DNA of 64,000 nt, from assembly GCA_017620255.1 (NCBI GenBank), contig JAFZQU010000004.1:1-64000 (forward strand), in the 5' to 3' direction. How positions within the stretch are numbered: position 1 is the stretch's first letter; every line of letters begins with the position of its first letter. The notes beneath the pieces are model-generated. The model saw nothing but the letters and a program-made list of their open reading frames with translations, was not told the origin of the DNA and searched no databases. The stretch is from Lachnospiraceae bacterium. GTDB lineage: Bacteria; Bacillota; Clostridia; Lachnospirales; Lachnospiraceae. Below, one piece after another: positions 1-9,777 of the stretch. The translations under genes were made by a program, and so were the position numbers.

Positions 1-235
1 CTCTTATAATAATTCATATCTGCTCCTATCCGCAGACAGTAATCGATATAAGAAATTTAACAGAGTTCATTGCAACAGTAAACTAGACTTTTATAGGCGA
101 TTTTCAGTTGTCAAAGTACAGGTTTAATTTTTCATTCTAAGGACACCCTGTAATGATTATATCCCGGGTGTATGACCCATAATCCGTACGATATTTTCAT
201 CCAATGCTTTCCTATATGATTATAGCATAATCTTC

Positions 236-279
236 TTTACGCTTCGGGTCATAAATAATATAATAGTGGGAAATGGAGG
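236..279 (+). promoter_or_regulatory. putative glnN promoter and ribosome binding site
   Basis: A TATAAT -10 at 259-264 lies 17 bases after a weak -35 TTTACG at 236-241. A GGAGG ribosome site at 275-279 precedes the glnN ATG at 290. The upstream stretch 1-235 holds only a weak hairpin, ACACCC at 143-148 with GGGTGT at 166-171; I recognise no riboswitch in it and see no gene. Confidence 0.45.
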
Positions 280-289
280 AAATTGAGAT

Positions 290-2410
290 ATGAAAAGTAA
301 CGTTCCCGAGATCTTCGGCAGCATGGTGTTCAATGACAGCATCATGCGCGACAAACTGCCAAAGGATATTTACCGTTCCCTGCACAAAACGATCGAAGAC
401 GGCAAGGATCTGGACATCGCCGTAGCCAATGTGGTCGCGATCGCGATGAAAGACTGGGCGATCGAGCAGGGCGCAACACATTATACCCACTGGTTCCAGC
501 CTTTGACCGGCATCACCGCCGAAAAGCACGACAGTTTTATCTCGCCGCAGAACGACGGGCGCGTGATCATGGAATTTTCCGGCAAAAACCTGATCAAGGG
601 TGAGCCGGACGCCTCCAGTTTCCCCTCCGGCGGCCTGCGCGCAACATTTGAAGCACGCGGCTACACCGCATGGGATCCGACCAGTTATGCCTTTGTAAAA
701 GACGGCGTATTATGCATCCCTACCGCTTTCTGTTCCTACGGCGGGGAGGCTTTGGATAAGAAGACTCCGCTCCTTCGCTCCATGGAAGCGATCAGCGAAC
801 AGGCCCTGCGGGTTGTCCGCCTGTTTGGCGATACGGATGTGAAGAAAGTCAACACGACCGTCGGCGCCGAGCAGGAATACTTCCTGATCGACGAGAAGGT
901 CTATCGCGAGCGCAAAGATCTGTTCTACTGCGGACGGACGCTTTTCGGCGCTCCCGCGCCCAAGGGTCAGGAAATGAGCGATCATTATTTCGGCGCCATC
1001 AAGCCGCGTATCTCCGCATTTATGAAGGAACTGAACGAGGAACTCTGGAAGCTGGGTATCCTTGCCAAGACCGAACACAACGAGGCAAGCCCCGCGCAGC
1101 ATGAGCTCGCGCCGATCTATACGACCACCAATATTTCCGTGGACCACAACCAGCTGACCATGGAGATCATGAAGAATGTCGCAAGGCATCACGGCATGGT
1201 CTGCGTGCTCCATGAAAAACCTTTTGAGGGCGTAAACGGAAGCGGAAAGCACAACAACTGGGCGCTTTCAACGGATACAGGCGTCAATCTGCTCAATCCG
1301 GGCAAATCCCCGCATGAAAATGCACAGTTCCTGCTGTTTTTGGTCGCAGTGATCAAGGCTGTGGATGAATACCAGGATCTGCTGCGTTATTCCGTTGCTT
1401 ACGCCGGAAATGACAACCGTCTGGGCGGAGATGAAGCACCTCCGACCATCATGTCGCTCTTTATCGGCGATGATCTGGCTGCTGTTCTCGAATCGATCGA
1501 AAACGGCACGGACTACGATGCACATGCTTCCCGCATGGAGATCGGCGTTCACGTCCTGCCGACTTTTACCAAGGATTCGACCGACCGCAACCGCACTTCG
1601 CCGTTTGCTTTTACGGGGAATAAATTTGAATTCCGCTCTCCCGGCTCCTCGCAGTCGATCTCTGGCCCCAACGTTGTCCTGAACACGATCGTTGCGGAGG
1701 AATTACGCCAGTTTGCGGATGAACTTGAAAAAGCGGATGATTTTACAGATGCTTTGAGTGAACTGATCAAACGGACGATCCGGGAACACAAACGGATCAT
1801 CTTTAACGGAGACGGTTACTCCGAGGAATGGCGTAAAGAAGCGGCAAAACGCGGTCTGCTGGAACTCCCGACCGCGGTGGATGCATTCCAGACTTTCTTA
1901 GATCCCAAAAATGTCGAACTGTTTGAGCGCCACAGGATCTTTACCAAAACAGAGATGCAGAGCCGCTATGAGATCAGTCTGGACACCTACTCCAAGATCG
2001 TAAGGATCGAGGGACTGACAATGGTCAACATGGCGCATAAGCAGATCCTTCCTGCCGTGAACCGCTATGTCTCTGAACTCAGTACCACTGTAAACAGAAA
2101 ACGTGCCATCGATACAGCAGATCAGGACGGTGCATCCGCTGCTCCCATCTCCTGTGCGATGGAGATCTCTCTGATCCGCCGTCTCTCCGAACTGCAGGAT
2201 CAGGCTTTTTCACTTGCGGAGGACCTTGCGGCCAAACTGGACGTTGCATCCGCCAAGACAGATGCCCTGCGTCAGGCCACCTACTACCGCGACGTGATCA
2301 TTCCCGCCATGCGTGCGCTCCGCAAATGCTGCGATACCATGGAGGTCTATACACCTGCCGACGTATGGCCGTTCCCGACCTACGGCGCGCTTCTGTTCAG
2401 CGTGGATTGA
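290..2410 (+). CDS. glnN: type III glutamine synthetase
   Basis: Makes glutamine from glutamate, ammonia and ATP in the cytoplasm. At 706 residues it matches the long GSIII class rather than the roughly 440-470 residue GSI. Visible GSIII motifs are the N-terminal run with [20 protein letters not shown] near residue 110, the metal-ligand segment [10 protein letters not shown] near 193, [18 protein letters not shown] near 260 and the loop [17 protein letters not shown] near 308-324. The ATG follows GGAGG by ten bases. It is monocistronic: nadE converges from the other strand with eight bases between the stop codons and no terminator visible. No unusual features; the call is firm. Confidence 0.94.
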   Translation: MKSNVPEIFGSMVFNDSIMRDKLPKDIYRSLHKTIEDGKDLDIAVANVVAIAMKDWAIEQGATHYTHWFQPLTGITAEKHDSFISPQNDGRVIMEFSGKNLIKGEPDASSFPSGGLRATFEARGYTAWDPTSYAFVKDGVLCIPTAFCSYGGEALDKKTPLLRSMEAISEQALRVVRLFGDTDVKKVNTTVGAEQEYFLIDEKVYRERKDLFYCGRTLFGAPAPKGQEMSDHYFGAIKPRISAFMKELNEELWKLGILAKTEHNEASPAQHELAPIYTTTNISVDHNQLTMEIMKNVARHHGMVCVLHEKPFEGVNGSGKHNNWALSTDTGVNLLNPGKSPHENAQFLLFLVAVIKAVDEYQDLLRYSVAYAGNDNRLGGDEAPPTIMSLFIGDDLAAVLESIENGTDYDAHASRMEIGVHVLPTFTKDSTDRNRTSPFAFTGNKFEFRSPGSSQSISGPNVVLNTIVAEELRQFADELEKADDFTDALSELIKRTIREHKRIIFNGDGYSEEWRKEAAKRGLLELPTAVDAFQTFLDPKNVELFERHRIFTKTEMQSRYEISLDTYSKIVRIEGLTMVNMAHKQILPAVNRYVSELSTTVNRKRAIDTADQDGASAAPISCAMEISLIRRLSELQDQAFSLAEDLAAKLDVASAKTDALRQATYYRDVIIPAMRALRKCCDTMEVYTPADVWPFPTYGALLFSVD

Positions 2411-2418
2411 CGCTGATC

Positions 2419-4230
2419 CTATATCCTGTTCAGATCTGACAGCCAGGCGGCTGCTTCGGCGTCGCTTGGCATTTTTAATCCTGCGCGCGGGGAAAGACCG
2501 ACACTGCCGATCGCCGGGCCGTCCGGCAGGCAGGAACGCTTAAACTGCTGGGCAAAAAAGCGCTGATAGAACAGTGTGATCCATTTACGGATCTCATCCC
2601 CGTCGTATACCTGCGAAAAAGCCACGACCGCCATGCGGTAGATCTTATGCGGTGCAAACCCGTAACGCAGCATGTAATACAGGAAGAAATCATGCAGTTC
2701 GTAAGGACCGATGATATCTTCCGTCTTCTGTGCGATCGATCCGGCCGCCGCAGGCAGCAGCTCCGGGCTGACCGGCGTAGCCACCACGTCGCGCAGTGTC
2801 TCTGCCAGTTTTTCGCGTGTCCCCTCTTCTCCCGTTTTGTCAAAATCACCCGCGACCACACGGTCTGCCAAATACAGGACGATCTTGCGCATCAGGGTTT
2901 TGGGTACATCCGCGTTGACCGCATACATGGAGATATGATCCCCTCCGTATGTCGCCCAGCCAAGCGCGAGCTCGGACAGGTCCCCTGTACCGACCATGAG
3001 CCCGTTCTTTTCGTTGGCAAGGTCCATCAGTATCTGTGTGCGTTCTCTTGCCTGTGCATTTTCGTAGGTTGCATTGTGTACGTTTTGGTCATGTGATATA
3101 TCGGAAAAATGCTGTGTGATGGCATCCGCGATCGAGATCTCCCGTACCGTAACACCAAGCAGTTCCATCATTTCCATTGCATTCTTATGCGTGCGGTCCG
3201 AGGTCCCAAAACATGGCATGGTCACGGCAAGGATATCCTTCCTGTCCCATCCGAGCAGATCAAAGGCACGGACGGTCACAAACAGGGCCAGCGTGGAATC
3301 GAGTCCGCCGGAGATCCCAAGCACGGCTGTCTTGGCCCTGCAGTGCGTCAGGCGCTTTTTCAGCCCCATGGTCTGCAGCATCAGGATATGCGCGATGCGC
3401 CGGTTCATTTCCTGTTCATCCTCCACAAGGAACGGATTTTGACGGATCACACCGCTTAAGACCGTTCCGCAGGGCTTCATGGAGACGGAGATCTTTTCCG
3501 GTACTGCCTGTCGTTTTTTCGTTAATTCATCATATAATTTTTTCATTCTGCGTGCTGCATGCACGAGATCCACATCCACAACCCCATAACAGATCCCGTT
3601 CGTGAAGCTTCCGGATTCAGCGATCAGCTTGCCGCACTGCGTGATCAGGTTATGACCTGCGTACACGTAGTCCGTCGTCGATTCACCCTCACCGGCATTG
3701 GCCTGGACCAGGATGCACTGATGACGGCGGCTGCCGCACAGAGCCTCCTGCGTACGGATCGTGTCGGCACAGACAAGATCATATTCAGCCATCGGACGGA
3801 CAACCAGATCAGCCCCGCTCCTGTAACACAGGCCGACGGAAAAGGAACAGGACGTTCCCTCCACCCGGACCTGCAGCAGGAAAGATTCCGGTTTTGCGAC
3901 CGTGGCAAGAACGGTACCGTTCTGTATAAAAGCCGTGACCGGCTGCCCGGATACCGGATCGGGAAACCCGACGACAACAACGGAATCACTTCCTTTTGTT
4001 TCTTTTGCGATCATCTGGATCCCGTCCGCCGCTGCCTGCAACAGGGCAGACTGCATGATGAGATCTCCCAGACTGCATCCCGTAAGACACAGTTTCGGGA
4101 ACACGATCAGCTTTGCACCGGCATCGGATGCCTGGTGGAAGAGTTTCACGATCTCCGCTGTGTTATAAGCCACATCTGCCACCTTCAGATTTGGGGTAAC
4201 GGCTGCTATTTTAATAAATCCGTCTTTCAT
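2419..4230 (-). CDS. nadE: NAD synthetase, two-domain, with degraded glutaminase motifs
   Basis: Forms NAD from deamido-NAD, ATP and an amino donor. Residues about 1-270 are a nitrilase-type glutaminase domain and about 295-603 an ATP-dependent synthetase domain. The synthetase half is intact: the PP-loop LGISGGLDSTLA near 307 and GTGDLSELALGWATYGGDH near 419. The glutaminase half is odd. Where active relatives have FPEL.LTGY this protein has FPKLCLTGC, so the catalytic Glu position is Lys46. The nucleophile motif usually read as CED appears as CYR. The catalytic Lys motif (AKPESF) is kept. It may therefore use free ammonia; that is inference. Last gene of the hflK-nadE operon, 34 bases after hslO. 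Confidence 0.88.
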   Translation of the reverse strand: MKDGFIKIAAVTPNLKVADVAYNTAEIVKLFHQASDAGAKLIVFPKLCLTGCSLGDLIMQSALLQAAADGIQMIAKETKGSDSVVVVGFPDPVSGQPVTAFIQNGTVLATVAKPESFLLQVRVEGTSCSFSVGLCYRSGADLVVRPMAEYDLVCADTIRTQEALCGSRRHQCILVQANAGEGESTTDYVYAGHNLITQCGKLIAESGSFTNGICYGVVDVDLVHAARRMKKLYDELTKKRQAVPEKISVSMKPCGTVLSGVIRQNPFLVEDEQEMNRRIAHILMLQTMGLKKRLTHCRAKTAVLGISGGLDSTLALFVTVRAFDLLGWDRKDILAVTMPCFGTSDRTHKNAMEMMELLGVTVREISIADAITQHFSDISHDQNVHNATYENAQARERTQILMDLANEKNGLMVGTGDLSELALGWATYGGDHISMYAVNADVPKTLMRKIVLYLADRVVAGDFDKTGEEGTREKLAETLRDVVATPVSPELLPAAAGSIAQKTEDIIGPYELHDFFLYYMLRYGFAPHKIYRMAVVAFSQVYDGDEIRKWITLFYQRFFAQQFKRSCLPDGPAIGSVGLSPRAGLKMPSDAEAAAWLSDLNRI

Positions 4231-4264
4231 GTCTGCCTCCTGTATATCGATGTTATAACATGTT

Positions 4265-5152
4265 TTATTTTTTCGCTTTCGTCCTTATTTCACGCAGTTC
4301 GTCGATCGAAAAGGTGTAAGCCTTTCCGCAGAAATGACATTTCACTTCGATCGGTTCGCCTGCGGCGATCATCCCGTCGAGTTCCTTTGCGCCCACGGCG
4401 ATCAGAGCTTTCTCTACACGCATTTTATCACAATTGCAGAAAAACTGCGTCGGATACGTCTGCAGGATCTCCGGTTCAAAATCACCCAGCAGGTATTCGA
4501 TCAGTCCTTCCGGCGTTCTTCCTTCATCCAGAAGCGTCGTAACACTCGGCATCCCGCTGATCTTCTCTTCCAGCGCGTCGATCAGGTGCTCATCGGCATA
4601 AGGCATGAGCTGTACGATAAACCCGCCGGCCTGTCTGACGGTGTTGTCCCTGTTCATCAGCACGCCGAGACCGACTGCCGAAGGGACCTGTTCGCTGACC
4701 GCAAAATAATAGGTCAGGTCTTCCGCGATCTCGCCGGTCTTTAATTCGACCTGCCCGACATACGGGTCCTTCAGGCCCATATCTTTGATCACATTTAAGA
4801 TGCCGATTCCGAGTGCACCGGAAACATCCAGTTTGCCGGCCGCATTCGGCGGCAGGATCACATCCGGCACAAGGGCATATCCTTTTACATTTGCAGCACC
4901 GTCGGCAGTCACGGTCAGTCCCTTCGCAGGTCCGGAACCGCGGATCTGAAGCGTCAGAAGGTCTTCCTCACTTTTCAGCGTCAGGCCCATCATGGCGCCT
5001 GCCGTCAGCAGCCTGCCGAGGGCAGCCGTGATCACAGGGCTCGTGTTGTGCGCGATCCGCGCCTGTTCCACCAGTTCCTTTGTACAGGCCGCAAAGGCCC
5101 TGATCTGTCCGTTTCCGGCTGTTGCTCTGACAATATGGTCACTCATATCCAA
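4265..5152 (-). CDS. hslO: Hsp33 redox-regulated chaperonin
   Basis: Cytoplasmic holdase chaperone activated by oxidative unfolding. At 295 residues it has the usual Hsp33 length. The zinc-binding C-terminus is present: CNC near 239-241 and CHFC near 272-275, which together form the CxC...CxxC redox switch of the family. The N-terminal region (SDHIVRATAGNGQIRAFAA) also matches. It lies between a methyltransferase gene 46 bases upstream and nadE 34 bases downstream, on the same strand. Nothing unusual. Confidence 0.95.
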   Translation of the reverse strand: MDMSDHIVRATAGNGQIRAFAACTKELVEQARIAHNTSPVITAALGRLLTAGAMMGLTLKSEEDLLTLQIRGSGPAKGLTVTADGAANVKGYALVPDVILPPNAAGKLDVSGALGIGILNVIKDMGLKDPYVGQVELKTGEIAEDLTYYFAVSEQVPSAVGLGVLMNRDNTVRQAGGFIVQLMPYADEHLIDALEEKISGMPSVTTLLDEGRTPEGLIEYLLGDFEPEILQTYPTQFFCNCDKMRVEKALIAVGAKELDGMIAAGEPIEVKCHFCGKAYTFSIDELREIRTKAKK

Positions 5153-5198
5153 ACTCCTGTTTTAGGGATCGTGCGGAAATCCCCGTGTATTCTGTTGA

Positions 5199-5954
5199 TC
5201 ACATGGGTGCCGGCCGCCTGCAGATAAAGCAGAGCCGCTCACTGTGATCTCTTGCAGGTTCTCCCGAAAAGGCATCGCAGACGCGTAACAGTTCAAGTCC
5301 TGCCTCCCGGATCATCTCTTCCACTTCCAAAGCCTTGTAGGCGCGCTGTGTATGAACTTCCTCGAAGCGGCGGTAGTTCTCATCCCCGTCATTTGCATAC
5401 AGTGTCAGCATATATGTGTTGATCCGCGTCTTCGCATCAAACTCGTTTTCCCAGATAAAACTGCAGTCGTCGCGGTTTTCGGCAAAAGTATTGTCTGCAA
5501 GCAGTGTTTCGTATTTATATTCCGTATTCAGGTCAAATAAAAAGATACCGTCATGGTCGAGATAATTGGCCGCCAGTTTCAAAACCTTCAAAAAATCCGC
5601 CGGATCCGTCAGATAGTTCATACTGTCGCAGATACAGACGATCGCGCGGACCGTGCCGTACAGTTCGAAGGCACGCATGTCCTGCAGAAGATAAAGAATG
5701 TCATGCCCGCTCTCATCCCGCTTTTCCATGGCGACCGAGAGCATATCCTCCGCATTGTCCACGCCGATCATGTCGTAACCCGCATCCGCAAGCAGTTCGG
5801 TCAGCGTACCGGTCCCGCAGCAAAGATCCAGAACGAGACCGTCCCCGATCCCGTAAGAGCACAAAATGTCCCGCACGAAAGCAGCCCACTCCGCGTACGG
5901 AACATTATCCATCAGTTCATCATACAGTTGTGCAAATCCGGTATATGCATCCAT
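5199..5954 (-). CDS. class I SAM-dependent methyltransferase
   Basis: A 251-residue Rossmann-fold methyltransferase. The SAM-binding motif I is LDLCCGTGTLT near residues 42-52, followed by the acidic motif IGVDNAEDML near 63-72 and CICDSMNYL near 105-113. The N-terminus YTGFAQLYDELMD is typical of small Firmicutes methyltransferases next to hslO-type genes; the substrate is not known. It starts six bases after the upstream membrane-protein gene, so translation is probably coupled. The product could act on a small molecule or on protein; I cannot say which. Confidence 0.82.
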   Translation of the reverse strand: MDAYTGFAQLYDELMDNVPYAEWAAFVRDILCSYGIGDGLVLDLCCGTGTLTELLADAGYDMIGVDNAEDMLSVAMEKRDESGHDILYLLQDMRAFELYGTVRAIVCICDSMNYLTDPADFLKVLKLAANYLDHDGIFLFDLNTEYKYETLLADNTFAENRDDCSFIWENEFDAKTRINTYMLTLYANDGDENYRRFEEVHTQRAYKALEVEEMIREAGLELLRVCDAFSGEPARDHSERLCFICRRPAPM

Positions 5955-5960
5955 TTCCAG

Positions 5961-6449
5961 TTAACCCGTGATCCCGAACCATGCGCCAAAGCCCAGGGTA
6001 CAGAGCACGCCGACGATCACGCCGGCCAGCGCAACGCCGCAGATGACAGCAATGATGCTTTCCTTGAATTTCATGTCCAGAAGGCTCGCGGCAAGCGTTC
6101 CCGTCCATGCACCGGTTCCCGGAAGCGGAATGCCCACAAAGAGCATCAGTGCCACGAACAGGCCGCGCCCTGCTTTGGACATCAGCTTTTCGCCGCCCTT
6201 ATGGCCCTTTTCCAGACAGAATGTAAAGAATTTCCCGATCACGGGCTTGTCCGCGCCCCACTCAAGCACTTTCCGCGCAAAGAAGAAAATGATGGGGACC
6301 GGAAGCATATTACCGATCACGATCAGGATATAACCGGCCAACAGATTAAAGGACGGGTCGGCCGCCTTGAATCCGTAAGCCACGGGAATGGCGCCCCTTA
6401 ATTCGATCAGGGGGACCATGGAAACCAGAAAAACGATCAGATATTGCAT
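5961..6449 (-). CDS. small multi-drug export family membrane protein (COG2426-like)
   Basis: A 162-residue integral membrane protein with about four hydrophobic segments, starting with an uncleaved membrane segment (YLIVFLVSMVPLIELRGAIPVA). The ELRGAIP signature and the GIPLPGTGAWTG loop match the family annotated as putative small multi-drug export protein; that family name rests on weak experimental support. The start overlaps the 3' end of hisC by 13 bases and has a strong AAGGAGGA ribosome site inside hisC. Transport activity here is unproven. Confidence 0.75.
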   Translation of the reverse strand: MQYLIVFLVSMVPLIELRGAIPVAYGFKAADPSFNLLAGYILIVIGNMLPVPIIFFFARKVLEWGADKPVIGKFFTFCLEKGHKGGEKLMSKAGRGLFVALMLFVGIPLPGTGAWTGTLAASLLDMKFKESIIAVICGVALAGVIVGVLCTLGFGAWFGITG

Positions 6450-7498
6450 AATTCCTCCTTCAGTACTTCGACCAGCCGCTCCATCTGCGCATCCGTGCCG
6501 ATCGTGATCCGCAGATAGTTATCGATCCGCGGCTTTTTGAAGAACCGCACGTAGATATTGTGTTTCTTTAAGCGCGTAAAGATCTCATCCGCAGGGACCG
6601 TCTGGTGTGTTGCGAACAGGAAATTGGCCGCCGAAGGCAGGCAGGTGAAGCCCAGTTCCGAAAGCGCAGCCCCTGTCTTCTCCCTGGTCTTTACGATCTT
6701 TCCTATCATCTCACGAAAATACGGCTCATCCTCCACCGTTGCAACGCCGTAAGCGATCGCCGTGCAGTTCATCGTATAGGAATTGATCGAAAACTTCACG
6801 TTGTTGAGCGCTTCGATCAGGGATGCATCCGCCATGGCAAAGCCGATCCGCATGCCCGCGAAAGATCTGGATTTGCTGAACGTCCGGATGATTACAAGGT
6901 TTTTATACTTTTTCAGAAGCGGCAGCGTCGTTTCCCCGCCGAAATCAATATAAGCCTCATCCACGATCACGATGGAATCCGCATTGTTCCTGATGATCTC
7001 TTCGATCACGGACAAAGGTTCCGCCATGGAAGTCGGTGCATTCGGGTTTGCGATCACGATCCCGCCGTTAGGCCGCATATAATCTGCGGAACGGATATGA
7101 AAATCATCCGTGAGCGGAACCGTTTCGTAGGGAATATGGTACAATGCCGTCCAGACATCATAGAAAGAATATGTAATGTCCGGGAAAAGGACCGGCCTGC
7201 TGCCTGCAAAAAACGTCAAAAAGCAGGTCGCCAGCACATCATCGCTCCCGACCCCGACAAAGACCTGCGCGGGATCGAGCCCGTAATAGGCTGCCAGCGT
7301 CTTTACGAGCGGTGCGGCAGTCGTATCCGGATACAGGCGCATTTCCTCGACGGGAAGCGCCTCGATCGCCTGTTTCACCTTCGGTGAAGGCGGGTACGGA
7401 TTCTCATTGGTATTCAGTTTGATCAGGTCTCCCGTAACTTTGGGCTGTTCGCCCGGAACATACGGGACCACCCGGCGGATATTTTCCTGATAACCCAT
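6437..7498 (-). CDS. hisC: histidinol-phosphate aminotransferase family protein
   Basis: PLP-dependent fold-type I aminotransferase, 353 residues from the chosen ATG. Sequence marks are LNTNENPYPPSP near the N-terminus, the substrate/PLP segment NPNAPTS, DEAYIDFGG, and the Schiff-base lysine in RTFSKSRSFAGMRIGFA. I chose ATG 7498 because GGGAG lies just upstream and the 14 earlier residues of the open frame fall in the upstream gene's end. HisC transaminates imidazole-acetol phosphate in histidine synthesis, but there are no other his genes here, so a related aminotransferase specificity (for example aromatic) is possible. It follows another aminotransferase by 13 bases. Confidence 0.82.
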   Translation of the reverse strand: MGYQENIRRVVPYVPGEQPKVTGDLIKLNTNENPYPPSPKVKQAIEALPVEEMRLYPDTTAAPLVKTLAAYYGLDPAQVFVGVGSDDVLATCFLTFFAGSRPVLFPDITYSFYDVWTALYHIPYETVPLTDDFHIRSADYMRPNGGIVIANPNAPTSMAEPLSVIEEIIRNNADSIVIVDEAYIDFGGETTLPLLKKYKNLVIIRTFSKSRSFAGMRIGFAMADASLIEALNNVKFSINSYTMNCTAIAYGVATVEDEPYFREMIGKIVKTREKTGAALSELGFTCLPSAANFLFATHQTVPADEIFTRLKKHNIYVRFFKKPRIDNYLRITIGTDAQMERLVEVLKEELCNI

Positions 7499-7511
7499 TT
7501 TTTTCTCCCTT

Positions 7512-8696
7512 TTACAGTGTTTCTTCCGCAAGCTTTGCAAAAGCCGGCAGGGAATTCACGATCGTCTCATAGGCCACACAGTACGCGATGCGCACATAGC
7601 CGCCGCATCCGAAACCGGAGCCCGGCACGATCAGGATATGGTATTTCTTTGCGATCTCGCAGAAGGCTTTTTCATCTTCCATCGGCGATCGCATGAACAG
7701 ATAGAACGCGCCGTCGGGTTTGATGCACTGAAATCCCAGTTTCGTCAGTCCCTCATAGAGGGTGTTCCGGTTCCGTTCGTAGTAGGAAATGTCTGTCGTT
7801 TCCTCGAGACAGCGCTCTACGACCAGCTGGAACAGCGAAGGCGCATTGACATAGCCGAGGATCCTGTTTGCCACGCTTGCGGCACCGTATACATCGGCAA
7901 AATCATCCACCTCGGAGGGGATGACAAGATACCCGATCCGCTCGCCGGGCAGGGACAGGGATTTACTGAACGAATAACCGACGATCGTGTTTTTGTAAAA
8001 ATCAGGAACAAACGGCACTTCCACGTCACCGTATACCAGCTCGCGGTAAGGCTCGTCCGTGATCAGATAGATCGATGTTCCGAATTCTTTCTGCTTTTCG
8101 TTCAGGATCGCAGCCATCCTGCGATAGGTCTCCGCTGAATAAATAACACCTGTCGGGTTATTCGGCGAGTTGACCAGTACGCATTTGGTGCGGGCCGTGA
8201 TCTTTTCCGCGAATTCATCAAGTTTCGGCTGGAAGGTCGCCGTGTCCGGCGAGATCTCGACCAGCACGCCGTCGTAGTTTGCCACATAATTCCGGTATTC
8301 CGCAAAGAACGGAGCAAAGGTGATCACCTCGTCTCCCGGATTTAAGAGCGAGCGGAAGACCACGTTCAGCCCGGAGGCCGCACCGACCGTCATGATCACG
8401 TTGCCGGCATCATAATGTGTACCGTATTTGCGGTTTAAGGAGTTTGCGACCGCTTCCCGCGTGGATGCAAATCCCGTATTGCTCATATAGCCGTGCAGGC
8501 GCATGGGATCCTCGTTCTGAATGAGGTCCATGACCGCGTCTTTCACCGCTTCCGGCGGTGCAACGTTCGGATTTCCCAGCGAGAAATCATACACGTTCCC
8601 GGCGCCGTAAATGGCCGCCATTTTCTGTCCTTCTTCAAACATCGCCCGGATCGCGGAAGATCCCTTCACCAGGCCTACCATTTTTTCACAGATCAT
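7512..8696 (-). CDS. pyridoxal phosphate-dependent aminotransferase (aspartate aminotransferase-like)
   Basis: A 394-residue fold-type I class I/II aminotransferase. Seen are DFSLGNPNVAPP near residue 38, VNSPNNPTGVIYS near 174, DEPYRELVY and the PLP lysine motif YSFSKSLSLPGERIGYL. Substrate cannot be read from sequence: aspartate, alanine or an aromatic amino acid are all possible for this subgroup. It is the third gene of the hflK-led operon, 12 bases after hflC, and sits directly before hisC. Confidence 0.86.
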   Translation of the reverse strand: MICEKMVGLVKGSSAIRAMFEEGQKMAAIYGAGNVYDFSLGNPNVAPPEAVKDAVMDLIQNEDPMRLHGYMSNTGFASTREAVANSLNRKYGTHYDAGNVIMTVGAASGLNVVFRSLLNPGDEVITFAPFFAEYRNYVANYDGVLVEISPDTATFQPKLDEFAEKITARTKCVLVNSPNNPTGVIYSAETYRRMAAILNEKQKEFGTSIYLITDEPYRELVYGDVEVPFVPDFYKNTIVGYSFSKSLSLPGERIGYLVIPSEVDDFADVYGAASVANRILGYVNAPSLFQLVVERCLEETTDISYYERNRNTLYEGLTKLGFQCIKPDGAFYLFMRSPMEDEKAFCEIAKKYHILIVPGSGFGCGGYVRIAYCVAYETIVNSLPAFAKLAEETL

Positions 8697-8708
8697 ATTG
8701 ATTTTCTC

Positions 8709-9755
8709 CTATTCCGGAATTTGTTCGCTCTCTATGGCAAAATCCCCCTGCGTGAAGATCTGCGCGATGGGGGAATCCGCAGGCAGGAGCAAAGTCTTTT
8801 CGCCGCCATTCTCCCGCATGCTTTCCTTTGCGGCATCCAGCGCACGTACAAAGGTGTAAAAATCACTCTTTTTGGTGTCTGCATATGCATCGCTCAAGAT
8901 CCGCATGTACTCTGCTTCGCCTTCCGCACGGATCTCTTCGGCGTCCGCCTTCGCCTCTGAAAGCATGATCGACACTTCCTTGTCGGTCGTGTTTTTGATC
9001 ATCTGCGCCTGGGATGCGCCTTCTGCCGTATATTGCGCCGCGATGTTCTCACGCTCGGAGATCATACGCGTGTAGACTGCCTGTTTGTTGTCATCGGGCA
9101 GGTCGAGTTTCTTGACCTCGACCGTTAAGATCCTGATACCGTACTGCTCATAGACCGTGCCGATATGATCCATGATCTCCTCTGTCAGGGACTTGATCTG
9201 CACGACTTTCGTCTTCTCTTCGAGCACGATGTCGTTATTCTGCACATCTTCCTCCGCCACCACATCGGTGATCGTCATTTTGCCGTCGCGGCTCCTGATC
9301 ACCTCATCCTGGGTCATGTTGGAGATCTTGTTCTTCATCGCGTTGTAGACCAGCATATCGATACGGTTTTCCGCGTTCGCGATCGAGCAGCTTAAGGTCT
9401 GTGCGAACAAAAGCGGGTCCGTCACTTCCCAGAGCACATAGCTGTCGATGATCATCGACTTCTTGTCACTGGTGATGACGTCCGAAGGCGGAATATCATA
9501 GAGCAGGATCTGCCGCGGGATCGTGTCCACCGATTCGATGAACGGCACCTTGAAATTGAGTCCCGCCGTCGAGATGGTACGCTCCACGCGTCCGAAACGC
9601 CTGATGAGTTTGTATTCGTCTTCATGACATACGACTAATGACGAGTCCAGCAAAATGAGCAGGACCAGGCCGAGTACGACCCAAAGCCAGACTTTGCTGC
9701 GCTTCTTTTTGGAAACGGGATTTCCGTTTGAATCAAATCTTTCTGCTTCTGCCAT
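8709..9755 (-). CDS. hflC: HflC-like SPFH (stomatin/prohibitin) membrane protein
   Basis: A 348-residue protein with one N-terminal transmembrane segment (VWLWVVLGLVLLILLDSSLV, about 22-41) and an extracytoplasmic SPFH domain (ADEYKLIRRFGRVERT onward), then a coiled-coil region rich in Glu/Ala (MLSEAKADAEEIRAEGEAEYM). In E. coli HflC pairs with HflK in a ring around FtsH and modulates its proteolysis; FtsH is not in this window. It follows hflK by 22 bases, the usual pairing, which supports the call. Confidence 0.86.
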   Translation of the reverse strand: MAEAERFDSNGNPVSKKKRSKVWLWVVLGLVLLILLDSSLVVCHEDEYKLIRRFGRVERTISTAGLNFKVPFIESVDTIPRQILLYDIPPSDVITSDKKSMIIDSYVLWEVTDPLLFAQTLSCSIANAENRIDMLVYNAMKNKISNMTQDEVIRSRDGKMTITDVVAEEDVQNNDIVLEEKTKVVQIKSLTEEIMDHIGTVYEQYGIRILTVEVKKLDLPDDNKQAVYTRMISERENIAAQYTAEGASQAQMIKNTTDKEVSIMLSEAKADAEEIRAEGEAEYMRILSDAYADTKKSDFYTFVRALDAAKESMRENGGEKTLLLPADSPIAQIFTQGDFAIESEQIPE

Positions 9756-9777
9756 CTGTATTTCTCCTTATATACCG

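Noticed and set aside
1-235. Riboswitch or small RNA upstream of glnN
   Set aside because: Only a weak hairpin is seen and no known glutamine-element pattern could be recognised.
2475-4542. Several long plus-strand frames opposite nadE and hslO
   Set aside because: They are antisense shadows of conserved genes and show no family features or ribosome sites.
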